Positions 1 to 9,839 of a stretch of 64,000 bases of DNA are shown here, one piece after another (position 1 is the first letter of the stretch; the number at the start of each line of letters is the position of its first letter). The DNA comes from Carboxylicivirga mesophila (lineage in GTDB: Bacteria > Bacteroidota > Bacteroidia > Bacteroidales > Marinilabiliaceae): assembly GCF_018271975.1 (NCBI RefSeq), contig NZ_JAGUCN010000022.1, positions 1-64,000 on the forward strand, written 5' to 3'. The position numbers and the translations under genes were made by a program. The notes below the pieces were generated by a model, which saw only the letters and a list, made by a program, of their open reading frames with translations, had not been told where the DNA came from and did not search any database.

Positions 1-343
1 GGCCTCCTCTTCCAAAGCGTGACGCCAATCTTGCCAGGTTGATGACCAGCCGGCGGTTTACTTCGCAACATTTGTCATAAAAATAGCTTTCTTAAATAAT
101 TAGTTAACATTAGATGTGGAATAGTTTGTTTAATTATCTCCAGTATTTGATGAATGATTTTATTTTTATGATGAATGAAAAAATTCGTTGAGCTTTGTGT
201 GTTAGTATCTATTTATTTGAATGAGTGGGAGGGTGGTGGTTCAATTTAAGCGTAGGGGAGTTGCTGCTGTTATTCATAAGAGTTAGTAAAAGTACTGGCG
301 TTTTGCTCCAGACTTGTTGATGTTACTTACATTGCTGGCGTGT
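1..343. other. gene-poor left edge
   Basis: AT-rich stretch left of the integrase remnant. A short open frame runs in from the window edge on the plus strand and stops at 78-80. It is too short to identify and may be the end of a gene outside the window. No RNA gene or clear regulatory site is visible. Confidence 0.4.
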
Positions 344-536
344 GCCGGTTTTGTTTTAAACTGATAGTATGGGCTCTTCTGAATGTACCTCATGGAAACA
401 GCTAAATTCATCACTCTTTTGAAGTGTTTGTGGTTATTGCAGGCTGTATTCTGGTGGACGCCATATACGGCCTGTAAATGCATGTCAAATAGATTAAGGA
501 AGTTGTAGTCAACCGCTGTTATTGGAATATTCTTTT
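344..536 (-). pseudogene. decayed tyrosine recombinase fragment
   Basis: This segment is a diverged copy of part of the intact integrase at 49999-51204. Read on the minus strand it encodes YGVHQNTA, then a KRVMNLA-type stretch, then IQKSPY and QFKTK, matching about residues 155-212 of the intact protein (the end of the SAM-like core-binding domain). Homology stops at about 344 on one side. On the other it stops inside a GAAGTT sequence at about 536-545, which is also present beside the terminator of the intact copy. Both the catalytic domain and the N-terminal arm-binding domain are missing, so it cannot be functional. It lies next to a hairpin and a tRNA-Leu 3'-end copy, as the intact integrase does, so it looks like the relic of an earlier related element. 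Confidence 0.8.
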
Positions 537-557
537 TTCGAAGTTGCTGAAAATAAA

Positions 558-586
558 AAAGCGCTTAAACATTGTTTAAGCGCTTT
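558..586. terminator. hairpin matching the tRNA-Leu terminator
   Basis: Perfect 13-bp inverted repeat (AAAGCGCTTAAAC) with a 3-nt loop, preceded on the plus strand by an A-rich run that would be a U-run on the minus strand. It is a shorter relative of the 15-bp hairpin at 51428-51461 beside the intact tRNA-Leu, and sits in the same place relative to the 20-bp tRNA repeat. Confidence 0.7.
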
Positions 587-590
587 AAAG

Positions 591-610
591 TGGTACCCGA
601 GGCGGGACTT
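591..610. repeat. left copy of tRNA-Leu 3' end (candidate attachment site)
   Basis: The 20 bases tggtacccgaggcgggactt are identical, in the same orientation, to the last 20 bases of tRNA-Leu at 51482-51501. They comprise CCA, the discriminator base, the acceptor 3' strand and part of the T-arm. Just beyond, only the distal half of the T-stem (cccgc) is kept with an altered loop, so this copy is not a tRNA. A detached tRNA 3' end in direct repeat with the real gene is the usual mark of the far end of a tRNA-integrating element. Confidence 0.8.
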
Positions 611-1506
611 TTGGTGTGCCCGCAACGCTTATATTTTCAGTGAGTTATGGTTGTCAAAAATAAGTGGTCGTCAAATGGTCACTTTTGATATAATTGACTA
701 CAAACAAAGGTAATTTAAATTGCTCAGGTTTAAAAGTTTCATTCTCCCAATAGTTCATCTGCCAATAGGCAGAGTTCCTTCCCAAAAGAAAATAACAGGC
801 GAATGCCATGTTGTATTCGTCTCTTTTTAATGAGGTAGAAATAACACTCATAAACTACCAGTATGAAACTTAAAGAATTATTTAAAGCCATGCCTTTTTA
901 TACATGCTTCAGCAAAGGTGTGACCGATCGTGGTTTGATGCAAAAGCGTTCGGCATAAACGCGCCAAAATCAATCAAAGACATTTTCTTTTCCATCGCAC
1001 AGGCCCGAGAGCAAAAAGCTTGGTATTATTGCGTGCCGCAAAATACAAGCCCTTTGCTCTGTCCGCTCAAAATCTCTTTGAATTGATTTCTCTTCCCAGC
1101 GCACGAGGCTTTTTATTCCGCTTCCTTTTGCCAAACCATGACTTTTAAAAATGGGTGGCTTACGCATGTAAAAAGGCCTCAGTGTATGCACTTTCAGATA
1201 AAGAAAAGGAGGTTTTGAAATATTTCTTACGAAGTGGATGCAAGATGTGTTTTTAGGTACCTAAAAACGGGAGGACTTGCCCGGTGGGACTAAAATGAAT
1301 AAGAGCAGAAAATTACGTAATACCGTAATCAATGCATAAAAAGAAAATACACCGAGCAGCGTCGGACTATATTAATTAAGATATACTTGACAAAATATGC
1401 ATCAACCTGAATCAAGTGGTACACAAGCTCCATTTCTATGATGCCTATATACTGACTGAGAATTATAGGCAAACCTTCATGGCGTGTTTTGAGCTTCAAC
1501 TGATAT
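611..1506. other. gene-poor region inside the left island end
   Basis: No open frame here has the length, composition or family features of a real gene. A 31-codon frame (863-958, plus) and several 60-75 codon frames on both strands overlap one another without recognisable motifs. The stretch may be decayed coding sequence from the island end. I see no RNA gene or CRISPR. Confidence 0.4.
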
Positions 1507-1842
1507 GTGTCAGAAGAATATAATGAGGTACTTTTAAAAATGGATGAGCGGGCTAACGCTCTCGTATTATCAATGAACGAGGCGAAGCGGAGTCTTCACC
1601 AACGAAAACTTCAGGCTAATAAAGTCTTTGTGTTTCAGGTGTTATTTGCAATCGCGGTTTTCTTCTGTTTCTATTTGATTTATGAGAATCAGAACTTAAA
1701 AGACAGTGACCTTCAATTAAGATACCTTAAAGCAACCAATAATATTGATATGGAGGTGGCTTGTTGGCTCGATATCGTTTTTAATGTTTATCGGAATGAG
1801 GAGGAGATGGCGGTTATTCGGCAAAATGTTGGCAGAAGGTAA
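1507..1842 (+). CDS. small single-pass membrane protein, unknown function
   Basis: Reading begins at a GTG (1507); an in-frame ATG at 1540 is an alternative start. The 111-residue product has a charged, probably helical N-terminus (about 1-37), one hydrophobic segment at about 41-60 (VFVFQVLFAIAVFFCFYLIY) and a mostly acidic C-terminal part. I do not recognise a family. The layout (short cytoplasmic coil, one membrane helix, soluble tail) resembles small proteins of mobile elements, but nothing shows a function. It is the only plausible gene between the left tRNA repeat and the first regulator. A chance frame is possible but less likely given the coherent membrane segment. Confidence 0.5.
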   Translation: MSEEYNEVLLKMDERANALVLSMNEAKRSLHQRKLQANKVFVFQVLFAIAVFFCFYLIYENQNLKDSDLQLRYLKATNNIDMEVACWLDIVFNVYRNEEEMAVIRQNVGRR

Positions 1843-1932
1843 TGTGTAGTAATAGTTATATAAGTGGTTATGTCAGTTAATATAAAGGTTTAGTCGTTAC
1901 TAACTATAAAAATGAAAAAGGAAATAATTACC

Positions 1933-1940
1933 TACATTTG
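1933..1940 (+). promoter_or_regulatory. candidate -7 element TACATTTG
   Basis: Exact match to the Bacteroidota -7 consensus TAnnTTTG, about 80 bases before the regulator start at 2019. No good TTTG is seen at the -33 position, so this is a candidate only. Confidence 0.4.
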
Positions 1941-2018
1941 TATGGCACATTCAAGTAAGAACTTGTTCTGAGTTGTGTGAGGAAGATGGATAACCCAAAA
2001 TAGCCACTATTCATTATC

Positions 2019-4688
2019 ATGAGATTAAGATATAACCTACTAATAATCCTATGCCTTTTCATGTTTAGCGTTACTAATGCACTTGAATATACATATGTTC
2101 CTGATATTACCTCTTATGACAAGAATGATTACAGGGCTGGCAGACAGAATTGGGATATTGAAGTTGATGCTGAAAACATTATTTACATTGCAAACGATAA
2201 AGGACTGTTACGCTATATTTACGGACAGTGGATATTAAATGAACTGCCCAATGGCAAATCGTTACGCGCTATTTCTATTTACAAAGATAAAATTTGGTGC
2301 GGCGGTGACGAAATAGGCTGCTTCGATATCGATGAAGAAGGGAACTTGACTTACCACCATCTTGCTGATGTCAATGGTAATGTTTGGAATATTGAGGCAA
2401 ATGGAGACAATGTTTATTTTCAGTCTAATAGTGTAATAACTGTTTATAACATTCAAACAAAAAGCATAGCACAGTTCACATTCCCTAAGACTTTATCAGG
2501 TTTAGGCAAATGGCGAAATCAAATATGGACCATAAGTGCTGAAAAAGGCCTGGGCACCTTGAATTCAGATGGGTTTACTTTAGTTAAGCCATTTGCACCT
2601 GCCATGGAGCAGGAAGTTAGAGTGTTATTTGAACATGATGATAAACTCTACATTGTATTGTTGAATGGTGAGATTTATAATTACGATGGTACTTATTTTA
2701 ATACTGTTGTATTGCCCGAAAGTATGACTTGCTTTTCAGCAATTCATTACGACGAAAATACCTTTTACATTGGTTCCATTTTGGACGGAATAATTCCAGT
2801 AAAGACCGAAAATAATAGGGGGGGTATTCAACGTAAGATACAACAGCAACAAGGACTTCTTGATAATACAGTGTTATCATTGGCTGTGGATAAGAATGGA
2901 AATATTTGGGCCGGACTTGATTACGGTATTGCAAAGATTAACAAAGAGAGTCTTTTAAAGTCAATCATTAGCAAAGGTGCGACCTACGATATCTTATTAA
3001 ATAATCAAACAACATATGTTGCCACCAACAAAGGATTGTATGCCAATTATAAGCCAGAAGATTTCTCAATTATATCAGGAACACAGGGACAGGTTTGGGC
3101 CTTGAATGAGTCCGCCTCCGGACTGTTTGCATGCCATAATAAAGGTTTGTTAAAGATAAACCAGGCTTCTTCCAGATTAATTTATAGCGAAACAGGGGTG
3201 ATGGATGTTGCACAGTTTGGCAATTCACATCACTATTTATTTTCTGCATATACTGGTACTTTATGGATGCAAGAAGAAAGGGGCAAATTTAAAGAACGGC
3301 AAAATCTAGGTATTTGGGGAAATCCTAAACTTGATTTTGATAAAGCCAATAACTGTATATGGGTGCATGGAGGTAGTGCTGATGCCACTGTTTATCGTGT
3401 TCAGATAAATGATGATACATGTGCTGTGACAGCAACTGCCATGCAGAATGTATTTACCACGGGTAATGGCTTTTTCTTTTATGATGGCGCAGCATTATTT
3501 GAATATGTAGAGGGGCATTTTGTAAAGAGTCGGATTGGGCTAACGCGAAGTATTGAAGGGAGTGGTATCACAGCTCTTGAAGTATCTCCTGAAAACAATA
3601 TTGCGGTTTATATTCAAAATGATGAATTAAAGATGATTGAAGAACTGGCGGATGGTTCTACAGTGGTTCACAGTAAACTCTTAAGTGAGGTTAATAATGA
3701 TATACTTAAGCAGTTTGAATGTTTAAAAGTATTTGAAAAACTACTCTACATAGCCACTGAACAAGGGGTGAAAGTACTGCCATTAAACCTCAAGTATAAT
3801 TATCAGGTTATAAAAGAGCCTGTTATATCAAAGATTGAAATAACCTATTCAGGGATACATAAGCCTAAAACGTTATATTATCCATATACCAGGGATACCT
3901 TAAACCTGGTGAGTCGGCAATTTAAAACACTTACACTCTCATTTGCAAGTGGTAAAAAGCACAATGTTGAATATCGATATAGGCTAATGCCATATGATAA
4001 TGAATGGTCAGAATGGTCTTCTTCACAGATACAAGTTGCATATGGGGATTTAAAGCCACGGGAATACCACTTTGAACTTGAGAGCCGTTTTAATGGTACG
4101 GTAGAAAGAAAAACAATCTTGCCCATTTTTATCGAAGGCATAGGCTATTATTATCTGCGCTTAAGTGTTTTATTGGTTATTATTCTGTCTCTTGCATTGA
4201 TTGCGATACAATATGCTAAAAATCAGAAGTTAAGATTGAAGCATAAACATTATAAAAAGGTGGCGGCAGCAGCTCAGATACAATCTAAAAAACAACAGTT
4301 ATTACAATTTACCGAAATAATACGGCATAAGAATACCTTTTTGCTAGAGGTGAGAGGTGCACTGGCTCAAATGAAAAACAGTGCAGCGTCACGATGGGTG
4401 AATAAAATAGATCAGGAGATAAACAAAGAAAAGAAGGAATTCTTGTTTCATAAGCTTTTTGCAGAAGATCATCAGTATTTTATTCAACGCATATCATCCC
4501 AATTTACTGAACTGACCCAACATGATATTCGCCTGATTTCCTTTATTCGTATTAATGCCAATACCAACGAAATTGCACAGTTCTTAAATATCTCGCCAAG
4601 CAGCGTGGATACTGCCCGTTATCGCTTACGTAAAAAGCTAAACCTGGAACACTCTCAGAACTTGTATAAATTCATCAGAGAATTTTAA
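2019..4688 (+). CDS. membrane-anchored propeller sensor with LuxR-type HTH
   Basis: An 889-residue predicted one-component regulator. A signal peptide or anchor (1-21) precedes a large periplasmic region of beta-propeller repeats; motifs such as NIIYIANDKGLLRY and GNIWAGLDYGIAKI are typical Reg_prop blades. A Y_Y_Y-like domain follows (about 640-705, with YRYRLMPYDNEWSEW). Then come a transmembrane helix at about 713-732, a coiled coil (about 735-770) and a C-terminal helix-turn-helix (about 850-878, NEIAQFLNISPSSVDTARYR) of the GerE/LuxR kind. No histidine kinase, ATPase or receiver domain is present, so the signal presumably passes directly through the membrane to the DNA-binding end. Its position just ahead of the first SusC suggests that it controls locus A. 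The family architecture is known; the ligand is inferred to be a glycan fragment. Confidence 0.85.
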   Translation: MRLRYNLLIILCLFMFSVTNALEYTYVPDITSYDKNDYRAGRQNWDIEVDAENIIYIANDKGLLRYIYGQWILNELPNGKSLRAISIYKDKIWCGGDEIGCFDIDEEGNLTYHHLADVNGNVWNIEANGDNVYFQSNSVITVYNIQTKSIAQFTFPKTLSGLGKWRNQIWTISAEKGLGTLNSDGFTLVKPFAPAMEQEVRVLFEHDDKLYIVLLNGEIYNYDGTYFNTVVLPESMTCFSAIHYDENTFYIGSILDGIIPVKTENNRGGIQRKIQQQQGLLDNTVLSLAVDKNGNIWAGLDYGIAKINKESLLKSIISKGATYDILLNNQTTYVATNKGLYANYKPEDFSIISGTQGQVWALNESASGLFACHNKGLLKINQASSRLIYSETGVMDVAQFGNSHHYLFSAYTGTLWMQEERGKFKERQNLGIWGNPKLDFDKANNCIWVHGGSADATVYRVQINDDTCAVTATAMQNVFTTGNGFFFYDGAALFEYVEGHFVKSRIGLTRSIEGSGITALEVSPENNIAVYIQNDELKMIEELADGSTVVHSKLLSEVNNDILKQFECLKVFEKLLYIATEQGVKVLPLNLKYNYQVIKEPVISKIEITYSGIHKPKTLYYPYTRDTLNLVSRQFKTLTLSFASGKKHNVEYRYRLMPYDNEWSEWSSSQIQVAYGDLKPREYHFELESRFNGTVERKTILPIFIEGIGYYYLRLSVLLVIILSLALIAIQYAKNQKLRLKHKHYKKVAAAAQIQSKKQQLLQFTEIIRHKNTFLLEVRGALAQMKNSAASRWVNKIDQEINKEKKEFLFHKLFAEDHQYFIQRISSQFTELTQHDIRLISFIRINANTNEIAQFLNISPSSVDTARYRLRKKLNLEHSQNLYKFIREF

Positions 4689-5170
4689 GATAGTTTCTTA
4701 TTCAGGGTGATAGTTGAAAACTTATCATTCATCTCAAATCAAATTGCCTTAAGTAGCTTGGTTTTGTATTGAAGCATCATGGTGATGTGGCTATTGGTGT
4801 GTCATACTCACTTGGCATTTTGCTCATTATTAATCAATATAGGGAGTGCATTATAAAGGTAGCTTACTTTATACTATAGCTAATGCCTGATTTATTCTTA
4901 AGATTCGAATGATAATGAATGTTCTTTCGCTTAATATTTGTAAGTAAAAGACGCACCTGCCAGTGTAAAGTTTGGGCCTTAAAAGGTTTTGATTGTCAAG
5001 TACTAACGTCAAGCTGTCTATAAGATGTCCATATCAAATTTACTCTGTCTACCTATAGTCTATGTGCTTTCTTGGGCTTGGATACTCCGAATAAATAGTT
5101 TTACAATCGGCAAATACAAGAAATCTAAATGTCATGGAAAAGACTAAGTCTGATAAAAAGTAAAGTTACT
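4689..5170. other. intergenic region ahead of locus A
   Basis: AT-rich, without a credible gene. It must hold the promoter and any operator for the first SusC/SusD operon, but I find no exact TTTG-N19-TAnnTTTG pair. Near matches to the -7 element occur around 4930 and 4968. An upstream ATG at 5129 in frame with SusC is unlikely to be used (see SusC). Confidence 0.5.
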
Positions 5171-8100
5171 ATGAAAAGATTGAAACTATTTTTCGTTGCA
5201 ATGCTGCTATGCAGTGTAACAGGTTTATTAGCCCAAACATTAGATGTTACTGGTAAGGTGGCTGATGAGCATGGGGAGGCAATACCCGGTGTAAATGTTA
5301 CGGTGAAAGGAACATCAAAAGGAGTGATAACAGATATGGATGGATTCTATACCATAAATAATTTGGCAGCAGGTGACATCCTGGTGTTTTCATTTATTGG
5401 TATGGAGACGCAGGAAGTACAACTGACGAATGCGAGTGGTGGTCAAAAAATGGATGTTGTTTTAAGGTCTGGAAACATCAGCTTAAACGAAGTGGTTGCG
5501 GTAGGGTATGGAACCCGTAAGAAAAGCTCGCTAACAGCTGCCATATCGTCGGTAGGCGAAAAGGATATAGAGAAAACCCAAAATTTAAGAGTAGAACAGG
5601 CATTGCAAGGACGTACGGCCGGTGTTACCGTAACCAGTAGTTCTGCTCAGCCGGGTGCAGGTATGTCGGTACGTATTCGTGGTGCCGGTACCAATGGAAA
5701 TTCCGATCCCCTTTATATTGTAGATGGCTTGCCGGTTGGTGGCATCGACTATCTCAACCCGGGTGATATTGCGAGCATGGAAATATTAAAGGATGCAGCA
5801 TCTTCATCTATCTATGGAGCCCGTGGAGCTAACGGCGTTGTACTTATTACCACTAAAAAAGGAAAAGCCCAGGCCTTCACGGTGACGTACGATGGTTTTC
5901 AAAGTATTCAAAATCCTGAGCGTAAATTATCATTGATGGATGCCGATCAGTATGTGCTTTTTTATAACGAAGCTCAGTTAAACGATGGTGTCAGACCGAT
6001 GGATTTTAATCGTCGGGCGAACACGGATTGGCAAGATGAGATTTACAACAAGAATGCACCAATGATGAATCATAGTGTGACATTGAATGGCGGCACGGAA
6101 AGGGCAAAGATTTCTTCAGGTATTTCGTATTTCGGACAAGAGGGGTTGGTAGCACCTGATAACTCTAACTATAGCCGTATTACCGCTCGTGTAAATGCAG
6201 AAACGAAGAGCCATAATGATAAGTTACGCACAGGTACATCGCTTTACTATTCTAATATAGAAAGCAGTGGTATTGATGTAAACAATATCTATGGCGGTCC
6301 TTTGGCTTCAGCCTATAACTTAGATCCGTTAACGCCGGTACGCGATGAGCATGGAAAGTATGGTGTGTCAGAATACGTCAGCCAGGGTATTACTAACCCG
6401 GTTGGGAAAATGGAGTACCTGCATTCACAAACCCGAACGGACAAGTTTGTTGGTAATATGTTTGTTGAATACAGCATTCTGGAAAATCTGAAGTTTAAAA
6501 GTTCGTATGGTATTGACCTGGCCTACGTAACCTGGGAAAACTATAATCCGGTTTATAAACTAAGTCCCTCTGATTTTAACCTGGTTGATGATGTGCAAAA
6601 AAGTATGACGCGCTATTTTAATCACAACTGGGAAAACGTGGTTACCTATGATCTGGAACTCAATAAACACAGTATTAATGCGGTTGCGGGTAGCACCATC
6701 CTAGAAGAAACGTCTCATAGTCTTTGGGGTAGTGGGGTTGATATTACCAAAACACCAAAAGGAGAAGATTACGCATATATTGATAATACCATCAGCGATA
6801 AAGAAACACGTAACTCAAGCGGTGGTATGGGGATACCTAACCGATTGCTATCCTTCTTTTCTCGGGTTAATTACGATTATAATGAAAAGTATTTCTTTTC
6901 TGCTACGTTCAGGGCTGATGGGTCATCACGATTCGGACCAGATAATAAATACGGTTATTTCCCTTCTTTCTCAGGAGGATGGGTGTTGACCAATGAAGAC
7001 TATGCGGCTTCTCTTAAAAGTATTGCCAACTTTATTAAGCTAAGAGCCAGCTGGGGACAAAACGGTAGTAACCATATTGGCAACTTTGTGTATGTTTCAA
7101 ATATATCAGATGCAGGTAGCTATGTGATTGGCAATCCGCTTACCAGCGGTATATCCATGCAGGGCCTAGCGCCTAACACCATTCCTACACCAGACATTCG
7201 CTGGGAAACCTCTGAACAAACTGATATTGGTTTAGATGCACATTTCTTAGATAGCAAATTCACCTTTACCTTTGACTATTATAATAAGCTGACAAAAGAT
7301 TTATTGCTGGCGGTCAAGATTCCCGGGCATTATGGTAGTAACTCGCCTATAGATAACGCAGCAGAGGTGCGTAACCGTGGATATGAGTTTGAATTTGGTT
7401 ACAATGATAAGGCAGGTGCATTTAACTGGGGTGTCAATGCCAACATTTCATTTAACGAGAATGAGGTAACCTATATTGGTAATGATGAAAAGGTACTGGG
7501 TGGTGCTGTTGTTCAAACATATGGATTGGTAACCAGGGCAGAAGAAGGCGAACCATTGGGCTATTTCTGGGGCTACCAAACCGATGGTTTGTTTCAGAAT
7601 CAGACAGATATTGATAATATGCCGGTATCAGTTAATGAGAATGGTGATATCGTTAAGATGCAGCCTCATGCACAGCCTGGTGATGTACGCTTTATTGATC
7701 AGAATGGTGATGGTGTTTTAGATGATAACGACAAAATTAACCTGGGTAACTCAAATCCGGTGTATTTCTATGGCTTATCACTGTTCGCCGATTGGAAAGG
7801 TTTTGATGTATCTGTGTTTATGCAGGGCGCAGGCGGCCATCAAATTGCGAACCTTTCGCGCCGTTTAGATGCAGGACTAACCAATCTGCCTGCTACAATG
7901 CTTAACCGTTGGACAGGCGAAAATTCGACCAACAACGAGCCACGCGCATCCATTGAAGATCCTAACAAAAACTACAGTCTATTCTCAGATAGATATGTTG
8001 TTGATGGGGATTATCTGCGCATTAAAAATGTTCAGCTGGGATACACTTTTAGTCAGAAAGCCCTATCGCGTTTTAAAATTGAACATCTAAAGCTTTATGT

Positions 8101-8242
8101 GGCGGCTCAGAATCTATACACATTCACCGATTATTCGGGTGTGGATGTTGAGTTTGGTTCCGGTACTATTAACTCAGGAGTTGATACTGGTACTTATCCT
8201 CAGGCCAGGACCTTTACCGTTGGAATGAACTTAAGGTTTTAA
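5171..8242 (+). CDS. SusC/RagA-family TonB-dependent outer-membrane transporter
   Basis: Energised import of oligosaccharides across the outer membrane together with the SusD partner downstream. The start at 5171 puts a normal signal peptide (MKRLKLFFVAMLL, cleaved near LLAQ) at the N-terminus; the in-frame ATG at 5129 would add 14 residues ahead of it. Next comes a carboxypeptidase-D-like regulatory domain (about 22-110, with GKVADEHGEAIPGVNV and FSFIGMETQEV). The plug follows, with the SusC signatures VAVGYGTRKKSSL, SDPLYIVDGLPVGG and SSIYGARGANGVVLITTKKG. A 22-strand-type barrel ends in a terminal Phe. At 1023 residues it is of usual length. The SusD gene starts 53 bases downstream, so the pair is probably co-transcribed. 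Substrate specificity cannot be read from the sequence. Confidence 0.95.
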   Translation: MKRLKLFFVAMLLCSVTGLLAQTLDVTGKVADEHGEAIPGVNVTVKGTSKGVITDMDGFYTINNLAAGDILVFSFIGMETQEVQLTNASGGQKMDVVLRSGNISLNEVVAVGYGTRKKSSLTAAISSVGEKDIEKTQNLRVEQALQGRTAGVTVTSSSAQPGAGMSVRIRGAGTNGNSDPLYIVDGLPVGGIDYLNPGDIASMEILKDAASSSIYGARGANGVVLITTKKGKAQAFTVTYDGFQSIQNPERKLSLMDADQYVLFYNEAQLNDGVRPMDFNRRANTDWQDEIYNKNAPMMNHSVTLNGGTERAKISSGISYFGQEGLVAPDNSNYSRITARVNAETKSHNDKLRTGTSLYYSNIESSGIDVNNIYGGPLASAYNLDPLTPVRDEHGKYGVSEYVSQGITNPVGKMEYLHSQTRTDKFVGNMFVEYSILENLKFKSSYGIDLAYVTWENYNPVYKLSPSDFNLVDDVQKSMTRYFNHNWENVVTYDLELNKHSINAVAGSTILEETSHSLWGSGVDITKTPKGEDYAYIDNTISDKETRNSSGGMGIPNRLLSFFSRVNYDYNEKYFFSATFRADGSSRFGPDNKYGYFPSFSGGWVLTNEDYAASLKSIANFIKLRASWGQNGSNHIGNFVYVSNISDAGSYVIGNPLTSGISMQGLAPNTIPTPDIRWETSEQTDIGLDAHFLDSKFTFTFDYYNKLTKDLLLAVKIPGHYGSNSPIDNAAEVRNRGYEFEFGYNDKAGAFNWGVNANISFNENEVTYIGNDEKVLGGAVVQTYGLVTRAEEGEPLGYFWGYQTDGLFQNQTDIDNMPVSVNENGDIVKMQPHAQPGDVRFIDQNGDGVLDDNDKINLGNSNPVYFYGLSLFADWKGFDVSVFMQGAGGHQIANLSRRLDAGLTNLPATMLNRWTGENSTNNEPRASIEDPNKNYSLFSDRYVVDGDYLRIKNVQLGYTFSQKALSRFKIEHLKLYVAAQNLYTFTDYSGVDVEFGSGTINSGVDTGTYPQARTFTVGMNLRF

Positions 8243-8295
8243 TGGAAGGGTTGTTTGAATCACATATTTAAATAGTTACAAAAGATTTATAAAGT

Positions 8296-9819
8296 ATGAA
8301 ACGATATATTTTACACATCACAATGGCTCTGTTGGTTTTAGGAGCTGCTGCATGTGACGATTACCTAGAGGTTGATAATCACACAGCAACTACCGAAGAT
8401 AATTTTTATCAGACTGAAGAAGATGCTTATGCTGCTCTTTATGCTGCTTATAACGCAATAACAGATGACAAGGGCGGCACCAATGAGTTTGAATTTTTCC
8501 TTAATATGTGTTCCGATGATATGTTTACTGGTGGAGGCAGTTCATCCGATGGAACAGATGTCAGACGTTTTGAAAAGCATAAGATGCTGGTTACCGACTG
8601 GCAGCACGACCAGTTTTGGTGGAGAGGCTATGTGGGTATTTACCGCACGAATGTAGCGCTTGAAAAAATACCCAACATCACATTTGGAGATGAGACTGAG
8701 AAGGCAAGAATACTGGCTGAGCTCAAGTTTATTCGTGCATATATATACTCTAATCTGGTGCGTATGTATGAAAACATACCATTGATTACCGAACCTATCA
8801 CATTGGCCGATGCTGATGTGGGCCAGGCCGATCCCGATGAGGTGTATGAACAGATAGCGCAAGATTACCTGGCAGCCATCGAAGATTTGCCCGAATCAGT
8901 TGAAGGGGAAGAAGGACGTGTTACAAAATATGCCGCACAGGCGATGTTGGCTCGTGTGTATTTATTCTATACAGGCTTTTATTCTCAAACCGACATGCCA
9001 GGCGTTACACTAAATGTAATTAGTTCATTGGTTGATAATATTATTGAAGACAATCACTATGGTTTAGTCGATAATTTTGCTGATCTATGGTTAGTTTCCG
9101 GCTCCGATGAATCATATTACAGCAGAGAACATGTTTACCAGATTCCTTATTCTTACAATGGCAAAGGGGCCAGCCGTTCCGATGTTCAGTTTTATGGTTT
9201 AAGAGACCTGTCCAATACATCAACATATGCGGCAGGTTGGGGCTTTGGAACCATTCATCCAGATGTATACAATATTTTTGATCCGGCCGATGAACGGCGT
9301 AATGCAACCATATTAGATGCCAATAGTGAGGTGGGTGAAAATGAATATTCCAATAGCTATCAGCATACGGGGTACTATTTTAAAAAGTATACTCCACTTA
9401 GCAAATACGTTGATGATCCAGCGTTCAGTGGTCATCCTGATGGACGGACAGTTGTTCGGTATGCCGATGTGCTTTTAATGGCTGCAGAGTTATCACTAAA
9501 GGGGGGAGCATTTACCCGAACTGCCCAAAGCTATTTCGAGGAAGTGCGCATACGTGCTGGTTTCACAACACATCCTCCTGTAAGTATTGATAGAATTTTT
9601 GAAGAGCGTAGAAAGGAGTTTTTCGGTGAAGGCCTGCGTTACTGGGATCTATTACGACAGGGTATTGACGTGGCCGACGCAGCTATAACAAATAATTACG
9701 AAAGTCCTTTTGATGTCACCTTTGATAAAGCAACGCGCGGGATCTGGCCAATAGCCGATGTGCAGATTCAACTATCAAGCTCAAGCTCGAAGCCACTAAA
9801 GCAAAATGCAGGGTATTAA
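8296..9819 (+). CDS. SusD/RagB-family surface glycan-binding lipoprotein
   Basis: The lid and binding partner of the preceding SusC. A lipoprotein signal peptide ends at Cys20 (VLGAAAC|DDYLE), followed by the acidic residues typical of surface export. The helical TPR-like SusD fold is indicated by AELKFIRAYIYSNLVRMYENIP and, near the C-terminus, by RRKEFFGEGLRYWDLLRQG, a hallmark of the family. Its 507 residues are of usual length. It lies in an operon with the SusC upstream and a PKD lipoprotein 20 bases downstream. Confidence 0.95.
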   Translation: MKRYILHITMALLVLGAAACDDYLEVDNHTATTEDNFYQTEEDAYAALYAAYNAITDDKGGTNEFEFFLNMCSDDMFTGGGSSSDGTDVRRFEKHKMLVTDWQHDQFWWRGYVGIYRTNVALEKIPNITFGDETEKARILAELKFIRAYIYSNLVRMYENIPLITEPITLADADVGQADPDEVYEQIAQDYLAAIEDLPESVEGEEGRVTKYAAQAMLARVYLFYTGFYSQTDMPGVTLNVISSLVDNIIEDNHYGLVDNFADLWLVSGSDESYYSREHVYQIPYSYNGKGASRSDVQFYGLRDLSNTSTYAAGWGFGTIHPDVYNIFDPADERRNATILDANSEVGENEYSNSYQHTGYYFKKYTPLSKYVDDPAFSGHPDGRTVVRYADVLLMAAELSLKGGAFTRTAQSYFEEVRIRAGFTTHPPVSIDRIFEERRKEFFGEGLRYWDLLRQGIDVADAAITNNYESPFDVTFDKATRGIWPIADVQIQLSSSSSKPLKQNAGY

Positions 9820-9839
9820 GCAACTAAAAAAAACTAAAA

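Noticed and set aside
591-680. Possible second tRNA-Leu at the left repeat
   Set aside because: Only the last 20 bases match; the T-loop is altered, and no anticodon or D-arm follows.
522-713. 63-codon plus-strand frame over the left repeat
   Set aside because: It reads across the integrase remnant, hairpin and tRNA 3'-end copy; no protein-like features.
863-958. 31-codon frame starting MKLKELFKAMPFY
   Set aside because: Too short, no neighbours or family; at most a fragment of a decayed gene.
5129-5170. Longer SusC start with 14 extra residues
   Set aside because: It would place basic residues ahead of a normal signal peptide beginning at 5171; the shorter start fits export.
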